A DNA stretch of 8,159 nt. Source: Actinomycetota bacterium. GTDB taxonomy: Bacteria; Actinomycetota; Humimicrobiia; Humimicrobiales; Humimicrobiaceae. Shown piece by piece: positions 1 to 6,445 of the stretch (the first letter of the stretch is position 1; every line of letters begins with the position of its first letter). The notes beneath the pieces were generated by a model. That model ran no database searches. It was given only the letters and a program-made list of their open reading frames with translations, and was not told the DNA's origin. The translations under genes were made by a program, and so were the position numbers. The stretch spans positions 1-8,159 of the forward strand of contig JAQVJB010000082.1 of the NCBI GenBank assembly GCA_028695395.1, read 5' to 3'.

Positions 1-164
1 CTTATCCTTAAATTAGACTATTTTTTATATTCACTTAAGATATATTATATAAAATCAATATACCGGCTAATAACAAATTAATATTCAAATATATTAATTA
101 TAATATAAATCAGATTCCGGATTATAAAATTAAAATCTATTTTAAAATAAAATACAATGGTAAG

Positions 165-194
165 TTGAAAGGCCGGTTTGCAAAAATATATAAA
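165..194 (+). promoter_or_regulatory. Predicted sigma-70-type promoter of the plus-strand gene group
   Basis: A TTGAAA box at 165-170 and a TATAAA box at 189-194 are separated by 18 bases, each one mismatch from consensus. The spacer holds the only GC-rich patch nearby (ggccgg, 171-176). Transcription would begin around 200-203, leaving a leader of under 20 bases before the ATG at 219. The rest of 1-164 is AT-rich, with no open frame or obvious RNA; it includes a short AT palindrome at 90-107 (7-bp arms, 4-base centre). AT-rich DNA gives promoter-like boxes by chance, so this rests on the two hexamers, their spacing and their position. Confidence 0.45.
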
Positions 195-218
195 AAAACC
201 TAATATTTTAATAAAAAT

Positions 219-869
219 ATGAAAGCTTTATTAATAAGTGACAAAATAGTCGAGCATATATACAGCAATTCTATTTCTGAAAGGCTAAAAGATATAGATT
301 TTGTAATTTCCTGCGGAGATCTTCCTAATTACTATCTCGAATTTATTGTATCCACTTTAAACAAGCCATTATTTTATGTAATGGGAAATCATTTTAATAA
401 TGGGATGTATACAGAAAATGGGTTAAGCCAGAAACATCCTGAAGGATGCATTGATCTTGACGGCAAAATTATCAAATTTAATAATATAGTTATGACAGGG
501 TTTGCCGGTTCCATGAAATACAATAGCGGGGCTTATCAATATTCAGATTTAGAAATGTGCTTAAAAGCCTGCAAGCTGAAAATAAAATTATTTTTAAGAA
601 AACTTTTTGGGCAAGGATGTGTTGATATAATAGTAACTCATGCGCCGCCATTTAAAATACATGACGGGAAAGACCTCTGCCACAGAGGTTTTAAGGTTTT
701 TAATAAACTTATTGATTCATGCAAGCCAAGATATTTTATTCATGGCCATATACACCTTTACGGCACTGATAATAATTGGAAAACATCGGTCGGAAAAACC
801 GAAGTCATTAATGCATACGGCTTCAGAATAATTGAGATTGGGTCAAAAACAAGAAGAAATGGAAAATGA
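219..869 (+). CDS. Calcineurin-like metallophosphoesterase with degenerate metal motifs
   Basis: This 216-residue protein probably acts in the cytoplasm, as no signal peptide or membrane segment is visible. It carries the ordered motifs of the calcineurin-like phosphoesterase fold: ISD at 6-8, CGD at 32-34, GNH at 56-58, THAPP at 140-144 and GHIH at 176-179. Several canonical metal ligands are altered. The first motif, normally DxH, reads D-K-I; the last Asp of GDxxD is Asn37; and GNHD is GNHF. A phosphodiesterase or phosphatase activity is therefore plausible but the substrate is unknown, and only part of the usual two-metal site is guaranteed. The ATG at 219 has no Shine-Dalgarno sequence, but the beta-strand before Asp8 needs this start. 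The end overlaps the following ParB-fold gene by 11 bases, which suggests translational coupling. Fold confidence is high; function is low. Confidence 0.88.
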   Translation: MKALLISDKIVEHIYSNSISERLKDIDFVISCGDLPNYYLEFIVSTLNKPLFYVMGNHFNNGMYTENGLSQKHPEGCIDLDGKIIKFNNIVMTGFAGSMKYNSGAYQYSDLEMCLKACKLKIKLFLRKLFGQGCVDIIVTHAPPFKIHDGKDLCHRGFKVFNKLIDSCKPRYFIHGHIHLYGTDNNWKTSVGKTEVINAYGFRIIEIGSKTRRNGK

Positions 870-1785
870 ATTAGAATTTAATGATAAGTCAGTCCATGAA
901 TTTGATAATGCAAGGTTTAAATCCATGCTTTTAAGCCTCAGGCGTTTTCTTGTCGGCAGGAATAATGAATTGCTTTCATTTGAAAAAATCAAGAAGAACC
1001 TGAGACTTTATAATCAGAGAAATCTGGGCATACAGACTATTAGGATAAGAGATATTGTCGGAAGCCTTGACCGCTATAAGGATTTCGACAGCTATTTTTT
1101 GCCTAAAAAAATGAGTTTGCAGAGAAGATGGGCAAATATACATAATCTTCTTTTAAAGGATGTTATACTGCCGCCAGTCAAACTTCATAAGGTGGGAGAA
1201 GTTTATTTTGTATTTGACGGCAATCACAGAGTGAGCGTGTCAAAAAAAATGGGCGTGGAGTTTATCGATGCAGAAGTAATTGAATTTATTACTGATGTGA
1301 AAATAAAAGCTGGGATGGACCCTAATCAGATATTTGTTATTGCAGAAAGAGAGAAGTTTCTAAATATAACAGGTTTAAAACAAGAAAGGCCGGATAATAA
1401 AATGAGAGTAACTGCTCCCGGGCAGTATGATTTTTTACTTGGACAGATAGACAAGCTCATGGTGCAGATAAATGAGAATAAGAAAACTGGTGAAAAACTG
1501 ATGACTTTTAAGGAAGCATCTCTTTTCTGGTATGATAATGTTTACCTTCCGGCAATTGAGATAATTAAAAAATACGGAATACTACAGAAATTTCCAAAAA
1601 GAACAAAAACCGACCTTTATATCTGGATAAATGAGCATAAACGGTATTTAAGCCTTAAGTATGGAAGGGAAATAATAACAAAATTTGCTGCAAAGGATAT
1701 AATTGATAGTTATAGCAAGAACCCTTTCAATAGGGTTAAATTGAAATTTATAAATATCGGACATAAAAAGATAAAATATGATTAA
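859..1785 (+). CDS. ParB/Srx-fold domain protein of unknown function
   Basis: The ATG at 859 gives 308 residues and overlaps the phosphoesterase gene by 11 bases; a purine-rich run (aagaagaa) precedes it. A TTG at 832 is possible but would add nine residues inside the upstream gene. The centre resembles the ParB/sulfiredoxin-like N-terminal fold: an IVGS segment at 66-69, LPPVKL at 104-109, FDGNHRVSV at 119-127 (the signature DGNHR loop) and a following IDAEVIEF strand. No ParB-type helix-turn-helix is evident, so classical chromosome partitioning is unlikely. The C-terminal part (about 213-270) contains FWYDNVYLP and a TDLYIWINEH stretch that look like a separate conserved helical region. 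Nuclease, nucleotide-binding or regulatory roles are all open. Its strict overlap with the phosphoesterase argues for a joint role. The tail is Lys-rich. Confidence 0.85.
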   Translation: MENELEFNDKSVHEFDNARFKSMLLSLRRFLVGRNNELLSFEKIKKNLRLYNQRNLGIQTIRIRDIVGSLDRYKDFDSYFLPKKMSLQRRWANIHNLLLKDVILPPVKLHKVGEVYFVFDGNHRVSVSKKMGVEFIDAEVIEFITDVKIKAGMDPNQIFVIAEREKFLNITGLKQERPDNKMRVTAPGQYDFLLGQIDKLMVQINENKKTGEKLMTFKEASLFWYDNVYLPAIEIIKKYGILQKFPKRTKTDLYIWINEHKRYLSLKYGREIITKFAAKDIIDSYSKNPFNRVKLKFINIGHKKIKYD

Positions 1786-1820
1786 AGCTTGTTAGTTTAA
1801 AAATATAAGGATTTTACTGC

Positions 1821-2714
1821 ATGATAATATATTTATATCTCATATTAATAGGTATTGGCGCAGGTTTTCTTGGCTCAATAGTTGGAATCGGCGGCGGAAT
1901 AATCATTGTTCCTGTCCTTTCATTATTGATGAAGATGCCTATACAAAATGCAATAGGGACCAGTCTTGTTGCAGTTATGGCTACTTCGATATCTGCTTCA
2001 AGACTTTTTTTTAAACAAGACCTTACTAATCTAAAAACCGGTCTTGTCCTGGAAATATTTACCACTGCAGGAGCAATTACCGGAAGTATTTTGATTTCTT
2101 ATATTAAAAGCAACATACTTTTCGGGCTGTTTGGCCTTCTTACCCTTGTCAGCGCTTATTTTTCTTATAGGAAAAATATATCGTATCAGAAAAATAATAC
2201 AGTAGAAACTGCCTGTGAGGGAAAGTTTCTTGAGCCTAATCATGAATCTGATGGCAACAATGATTTTCTTAAAATAAATACAGAAGGCAAAGAGAAATAT
2301 TATGATTCAGCATCAAAACAGACGGCATATTACAAGGTAAAAAACTATCCCGTAGGATTCTCTACATCCTTTATTGCCGGAATTATGAGCGGGCTTCTTG
2401 GTGTTGGTGGAGGTTTTATAAAAGTACCTACTATGAATCTGCTGATGAATATCCCGATGAAAGTAGCTGCAGCTACCAGTAATTTCATGATTGGAATAAC
2501 TGCAGTTGCATCATCTATAATTTATTTAACAAAAGGATTAATTATACCTGATATTACCGCTGCAGTCGTAGTAGGAGTTCTTTTAGGAGGAACTGCCGGT
2601 TCTTTTACAGCTTGCCGCATTAAGAACAAGTATATTGTAATAATTCTGATGGTAATATTAATTATTTTTGGCATAAACATGATTTTAAAAGCATTCGGTT
2701 TAAACCTTTTCTAG
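1821..2714 (+). CDS. TauE/SafE family permease (sulfite/organosulfonate exporter-like)
   Basis: This 297-residue inner-membrane protein belongs to the TauE/SafE family, whose members are proposed to move sulfite, sulfoacetate or other small anions; the substrate here is not known. The inverted-repeat architecture is clear. A glycine-rich motif GIGGGIIIVP at 22-31 is followed by the NAIGTS stretch at 43-48. It recurs as GVGGGFIKVP at 194-203, followed by AAATSNF at 216-222. About eight membrane helices are visible, four per half. The two halves are joined by an unusually long polar linker (about 118-176, rich in Asn, Lys, Glu and Ser), which makes the protein longer than the roughly 250-residue relatives. 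The start is ATG with an aagga-like site around 1807-1811. The gene begins 35 bases after the ParB-fold gene, so co-transcription is likely. Confidence 0.9.
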   Translation: MIIYLYLILIGIGAGFLGSIVGIGGGIIIVPVLSLLMKMPIQNAIGTSLVAVMATSISASRLFFKQDLTNLKTGLVLEIFTTAGAITGSILISYIKSNILFGLFGLLTLVSAYFSYRKNISYQKNNTVETACEGKFLEPNHESDGNNDFLKINTEGKEKYYDSASKQTAYYKVKNYPVGFSTSFIAGIMSGLLGVGGGFIKVPTMNLLMNIPMKVAAATSNFMIGITAVASSIIYLTKGLIIPDITAAVVVGVLLGGTAGSFTACRIKNKYIVIILMVILIIFGINMILKAFGLNLF

Positions 2715-2745
2715 CGAATGTTTAAAATAACATAAGTTATAAATT

Positions 2746-3042
2746 ATGGAAGAAAAAAAGAAAATAGAATCAAAAGAAAAAAGATTAAATAGCTATCTCA
2801 GCTTTGATTATATGATAGGTTTAATTATAACTACAATCGCAATAATTACAGGTTTCATTACTAGAAATAACTTTTTTTATAAGCTTAGTGTAATTTTCCT
2901 GATTATAACACCGGTAGTCGGTCTTCTTATAACTCTGATTTATTATATAGTAAAAAGACAGATTAAAAGCATTCTCATAATAATAGCGGTACTTTTAATT
3001 CTTGCAGCCAGCGCTTTAATAGGCTTGCTAAATTTCAATTAA
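2746..3042 (+). CDS. Small three-helix membrane protein, DUF1634-like
   Basis: This 98-residue protein has a charged cytoplasmic N-terminus (1-15, mostly Lys and Glu) followed by three hydrophobic segments at about 22-40, 46-67 and 73-95. The second segment contains IITPVVGLLIT, resembling the conserved TPV motif of DUF1634 proteins, and a basic loop (KRQIKS) precedes the third helix. From general knowledge, DUF1634 genes often sit directly beside TauE/SafE permeases. The order here, 31 bases after the permease stop, fits that association and suggests an accessory subunit or modulator. No enzymatic residues are seen. The ATG has no clear Shine-Dalgarno site, but the compact reading frame, the hydrophobic pattern and the neighbour support a real gene. 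It is the last gene of the plus-strand group; 96 bases of AT-rich DNA separate it from the convergent kinase. Confidence 0.75.
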   Translation: MEEKKKIESKEKRLNSYLSFDYMIGLIITTIAIITGFITRNNFFYKLSVIFLIITPVVGLLITLIYYIVKRQIKSILIIIAVLLILAASALIGLLNFN

Positions 3043-3138
3043 GATTTTTTATGCAATTAACCTTCCGCAGCAATACTAAATGGATTTTTTCTGTCTGTTT
3101 TAAATTATATACTTATTTAAGACTGAATTAATCAAGTA

Positions 3139-4680
3139 TCAGCTGTTAAACTGCAGTTCATATAATTTTTTAAAATCTTCCTTCAGGCTTTTGTAAAGAG
3201 ACTTATATATTTCATAAGTTTTTTCATAAATACCACTTTTCTCCTTATCCGGCAGAATCTCTGAAGATTTTTTAACAGCTTTTTCCACTGCATTTTCAAC
3301 TGAATTGTAAATCCCGCAGCCAACTCCTGCAAGAAGCGCAGCTCCGAATGCCGGGCCTTCCTCATTTTTAAGAGTGACTATAGGAGTCTGAAAAACATCA
3401 CAGATTATTTCCTTCCAGATCCTGCTTCTTGAGCCTCCGCCTATTAGCACTATATGCTCTGAATTAATCCCAAGTCCGCTCATAAGGTTAAGGCAGTCAA
3501 GCTGGCTGAAAGCAACACCTTCCATTATTGAACGCACAAAATGGTCCTGGTTATGCATATATGACATTCCAAAAAATACTCCTCTTGCAAATGCGTCGGC
3601 ATACGGTGTTCTTTCACCGGAAAGATAAGGCAGGAATAAAAGACCCTCTGAGCCGGGAGCAGCCTGCTCTGCCTGAGCATCAAGTAATTTATATTTCTTT
3701 AATTCAGGTCTTTTATTTTCGATATCCCTGCTGGGGCCAAAAGTATCATAGTACCATTTCTGGGCACCCGCAGCAGAAAGGGTAACACCCATCAGATGCC
3801 ACTTTCCCGGAACGGCATGACAGAAGGAATGAAGCCTGCCTTCAGGATCATAAACAGGGCTGTCGCTATGGGCAAATACAACTCCGCTTGTTCCTATTGA
3901 ATCAGATATTATCCCCTGCTTTATTATTCCTGAACCTACATTTCCTGCAGCATTATCCCCTCCTCCTCCGACTATTGGTGTTCCTTCAAGAAGGCCGGTT
4001 AGGCTTGCAGTTTTTGCATCAAGTTTTGCACTTACTTCATATGATTCGAAAATATCTGCAAGAAGATTCCTGCTGATTTTTAGGCCATCAAGTATTTCAT
4101 CAGACCATGTTCTCTCTTTTATATCCATTAAAAGCATCCCGGCAGCATCAGAGACTTCTGTTGCATACGCTCCGGTTATCATAAATCTTACATAATCCTT
4201 CGGTAAGAGTATCTTTTTTGTTCTTTTATAATTATCAGGCTCATTTTCCCTAAGCCATAATATCTTTGGCGAAGTAAAGCCCGGAAGAGCTTTGTTATAT
4301 GATAATTTTATAAAATTATCATATCCGAAAATATCATATATCTCTTGGCATTGGGGCTCGGTCCTCTGGTCATTCCATAATATCGCCGGTCTTATTACAT
4401 CATTTGAATCATCCAGGAAAACAGAGCCGTGCATCTGCCCTGAAAGCCCTATTGATTTTATGTCACTGCCCTTTATGTTCTTTTTCTGCACTGCTTCCCT
4501 TATAGTTGAAATAGTTGCGTCATACCAGTCCATTGGATTTTGCTCAGCCCAACCGGGTCTGGGAGTATAAAGCGGATATTCCTTCATTGCAGAGCTTATG
4601 ATATTTCCATTTTCATCGATTATCAGGCTTCTGGTGCCAGAAGTACCGATATCAATTCCCAATAAATAATTATTAGTCAT
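3139..4680 (-). CDS. xylB: Xylulokinase-type FGGY carbohydrate kinase
   Basis: This 513-residue cytoplasmic enzyme is predicted to phosphorylate D-xylulose with ATP to xylulose 5-phosphate, which enters the pentose phosphate pathway. Both FGGY domains are intact. The N-terminal ATPase loop GIDIGTSGTRS lies at 8-18, and the sugar-pocket segment GQMHG at 81-85 is characteristic of xylulokinases. ILWNDQRT follows at 100-107. The probable catalytic base is Asp242 in GGGGDNAAG, corresponding to Asp233 of the E. coli enzyme. GERTPY at 355-360, GGGSRS at 414-419 and the C-terminal EGPAFGAALLAG at 441-452 complete the family pattern. Length matches the usual 480-520. The ATG at 4680 is chosen over a TTG at 4692 because that TTG sits against the ribosome binding site. 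It is last in the minus-strand group, 62 bases after the other kinase gene. Relatives acting on other ketoses exist, so substrate is likely rather than certain. Confidence 0.93.
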   Translation of the reverse strand: MTNNYLLGIDIGTSGTRSLIIDENGNIISSAMKEYPLYTPRPGWAEQNPMDWYDATISTIREAVQKKNIKGSDIKSIGLSGQMHGSVFLDDSNDVIRPAILWNDQRTEPQCQEIYDIFGYDNFIKLSYNKALPGFTSPKILWLRENEPDNYKRTKKILLPKDYVRFMITGAYATEVSDAAGMLLMDIKERTWSDEILDGLKISRNLLADIFESYEVSAKLDAKTASLTGLLEGTPIVGGGGDNAAGNVGSGIIKQGIISDSIGTSGVVFAHSDSPVYDPEGRLHSFCHAVPGKWHLMGVTLSAAGAQKWYYDTFGPSRDIENKRPELKKYKLLDAQAEQAAPGSEGLLFLPYLSGERTPYADAFARGVFFGMSYMHNQDHFVRSIMEGVAFSQLDCLNLMSGLGINSEHIVLIGGGSRSRIWKEIICDVFQTPIVTLKNEEGPAFGAALLAGVGCGIYNSVENAVEKAVKKSSEILPDKEKSGIYEKTYEIYKSLYKSLKEDFKKLYELQFNS

Positions 4681-4683
4681 TCT

Positions 4684-4690
4684 TCCTCCC
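4684..4690 (-). promoter_or_regulatory. Ribosome binding site that fixes the xylulokinase start
   Basis: The minus strand reads GGGAGGA immediately before the ATG at 4680-4678, with three bases between. It is the strongest Shine-Dalgarno match in the window. It lies inside the open frame that could begin at TTG 4692, so it argues that the TTG is not the initiator and that the protein starts with MTNNY. Confidence 0.75.
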
Positions 4691-4742
4691 AAAATAATAA
4701 AAAATATCAGTTCAATAAAGAAATCAGCCTAATTAAGAACTT

Positions 4743-6221
4743 TTATAATAGCTTTGAAACCAAAGCATAAATTTCTTTATATTTTTCAAATTTATCTATG
4801 TATTTCTGCCTGATAGCTTCATCCGGAAGAAATTCATCTTTTATTTTTACAAACTGAGAAACTGCCTCCGATAAAGTGAATTTTTGTGTTCCAAGCCCTG
4901 CAAGCATCATGGAAGCAAGGCATCCTGCTTCAGTTATATCCATCCTCAGTATCCTTTTATTTGCAATTGAAGCTTTTAATTTCAGCTCAAAATCCGATTT
5001 TGAACCGCCTCCGACTGCTCTTAATTCGACTATTTCAACACCGCTTTTATTAATAAGTTCCATATTGAAACAAATTTCAAATACAAGCCCCTCTACAAGC
5101 CCCTTAAAAATTTCATTTTTATCAGTATCAAGATCCAGCCCTATTATTGAACCTTTGGATACAGGATCAAGATATGGGGTACCTGAGGCTGAAAAATATG
5201 GAAGTGTATAAAGGCTGGAAGGCTCAAAAGTCAGTTTTGAAGATATTTCTCTTATTGCCTTATTGTCTCCTGATATAAAATTGTCCCTGAACCATTTAAC
5301 CACGCTTCCGCTTGTCATATTATATGCAAGGCAAACATATTTGCCGTCAACTGCATGTGCCTGGCAACTAAAATTGTTCTTAACCATATGCTCATTGGTG
5401 ATTGCGTCTTCCGTGCATATTGTTACACATTCTACAGTACCCATTCCATCAGCAGCAATCCCTCCCTTGACAGCACCGACTCCGAGTGCTGCACAAGGCT
5501 GATCATGTGCTCCTGTAACTACCGAAACCTTATTCTGAAATCCAAGCCGAGCAGCTATTTTACTGTCTATATACCCAATTTCAACAGCTGAAGGAGAAGG
5601 AATAGAAAATAAATCGGCATCTATTCCAAAAGAATCCAGTATATCAGTTCTCCATTTCTTTTCCCTTACATCAAAAAAAAGGGTTCTTGATGCAAGTGCA
5701 TGGTTTATGCGCGTTTTTTCAATACCCAGTTTGTGAAAGAAAAGATCTTCGGTAAATAGAATTTTTTTTGTTTTATTATATATTTCGGGCAGATTTTTCT
5801 TTACCCACATTATCTTATTAAGGGGGCAAATATATCCTGGAGGATATCCGGTTATCTGAACAAGTTCTGCTGCAGAGTATTTTTCCAGGATAAGCTCCAC
5901 TTCTTTCGAACTTCTGGCATCTGTAGAGTATATGGTGTTATAAAGAATATTCCCTTCAGAATCTATCGGGGTAAAACTTTCACCAACTGTTGAGACAGCC
6001 AAAGCAGTGACAGGGTCTTTTTTAACAGCAGGGTCATTATTAACTTTTTTCAAGACATCAAAAATTTTTGCCCATTGATCCTGGGTATCAAACTCTACCC
6101 AGCCGGGATTAGGGAAAATCAGATTATACTCCCTGTAATCACTTGCAAGTATTTTGCCTTCTTCATTAAAAGCAATGGCTTTTGTGCCCGTCGTCCCTAT
6201 ATCAATCCCCATTAAACTCAT
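4743..6221 (-). CDS. FGGY-family carbohydrate kinase, substrate unresolved
   Basis: This 492-residue protein is an ATP-dependent sugar kinase of the FGGY family. MGIDIGTTGTKAIAF at 4-18 is the phosphate-binding loop. The probable catalytic aspartate is Asp240 in GAHDQPCAALG (237-247). SASGTPY at 344-350, GGGSKS at 404-409 and EAGCLASMMLAG at 431-442 are the remaining family motifs. It differs from the adjacent xylulokinase in the sugar pocket: the MHG motif region reads TVGESF (78-83), and the WNDQR region reads YSTDAR (98-103). That argues against a simple xylB duplicate and leaves D-xylulose, another ketose, an acid sugar or a polyol all possible. The ATG at 6221 is preceded by AGG five bases upstream; an in-frame ATG lies at 6212. 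It is 224 bases after the isomerase and 62 before xylB, probably in the same transcription unit. Confidence 0.9.
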   Translation of the reverse strand: MSLMGIDIGTTGTKAIAFNEEGKILASDYREYNLIFPNPGWVEFDTQDQWAKIFDVLKKVNNDPAVKKDPVTALAVSTVGESFTPIDSEGNILYNTIYSTDARSSKEVELILEKYSAAELVQITGYPPGYICPLNKIMWVKKNLPEIYNKTKKILFTEDLFFHKLGIEKTRINHALASRTLFFDVREKKWRTDILDSFGIDADLFSIPSPSAVEIGYIDSKIAARLGFQNKVSVVTGAHDQPCAALGVGAVKGGIAADGMGTVECVTICTEDAITNEHMVKNNFSCQAHAVDGKYVCLAYNMTSGSVVKWFRDNFISGDNKAIREISSKLTFEPSSLYTLPYFSASGTPYLDPVSKGSIIGLDLDTDKNEIFKGLVEGLVFEICFNMELINKSGVEIVELRAVGGGSKSDFELKLKASIANKRILRMDITEAGCLASMMLAGLGTQKFTLSEAVSQFVKIKDEFLPDEAIRQKYIDKFEKYKEIYALVSKLL

Positions 6222-6330
6222 AGCTACCTGCCTTAAAATATATGTTTATAATCATTATTGATATTATAAAATCATAACTTACTTATTTTGATTTCTCCAA
6301 TATATTTTATTCATTGAATATAACTTTTTT

Positions 6331-6362
6331 AATACAAATTATTCATTTAATCTTATTGTCAA
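6331..6362 (-). promoter_or_regulatory. Possible internal promoter ahead of the FGGY kinase
   Basis: The minus strand has a perfect TTGACA at 6362-6357. The best downstream partner is TGTATT at 6336-6331, but the spacing is 20 bases, longer than the usual 16-18. The same two hexamers occur upstream of the isomerase with an 18-base spacer. The site would give the kinase pair an expression level partly independent of the isomerase. Weak -10 and long spacer keep confidence low. Confidence 0.25.
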
Positions 6363-6373
6363 ACATCAATTCC

Positions 6374-6419
6374 AGCTTATTTATCAAATAATTATATTTT
6401 TATATATATTATTTAAGCT
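6374..6419. repeat. Imperfect AT-rich inverted repeat in the isomerase-kinase gap
   Basis: AGCTTA at 6374-6379 is complementary to TAAGCT at 6414-6419. A second AT-only arm (AATAAT around 6386 with ATTATT around 6407) lies inside, separated by a 7-base bulge. It begins 26 bases after the isomerase stop codon on the transcribed strand but has no U-rich tail, so an intrinsic terminator is unlikely. It could be an RNA processing or stabilising structure between isomerase and kinase, or an accident of base composition. Confidence 0.25.
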
Positions 6420-6445
6420 AGGTATAAATTTAATCTAAAATAAAA

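Noticed and set aside
90..107. AT palindrome with 7-bp arms as an operator or origin element
   Set aside because: Made only of A and T in a region of about 80% AT, where such symmetry is expected by chance; no repeats or DnaA-like boxes are nearby.
832..858. TTG at 832 as the start of the ParB-fold protein
   Set aside because: It would lengthen the overlap with the phosphoesterase to 38 bases and has no clear ribosome site; the ATG at 859 is simpler.
3109..3139. Stem in the convergent gap (ATACTTATT with AAT-C-AAGTAT) as a bidirectional terminator
   Set aside because: The stem is nearly all A-T with a bulged base, a 12-base loop and no T-run on either side; its function is not supported beyond position.
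3528..4570. Plus-strand open frames of 62-92 codons opposite xylulokinase
   Set aside because: Antisense to intact catalytic motifs of the kinase, and no recognisable protein features.
4681..4692. TTG at 4692 as the xylulokinase start (517 residues)
   Set aside because: The extra codons are the GGGAGGA ribosome binding site itself; the ATG at 4680 is the natural start.
4876..5591. Three plus-strand open frames of 78-111 codons opposite the FGGY kinase
   Set aside because: All lie antisense to a gene with complete family motifs; their Ser/Pro-rich peptides look like reverse-complement artefacts.
3139..6221. The two adjacent kinases as a recent tandem duplication
   Set aside because: They share only family-level motifs and differ in the sugar pocket, length and termini, so they are ancient paralogues.
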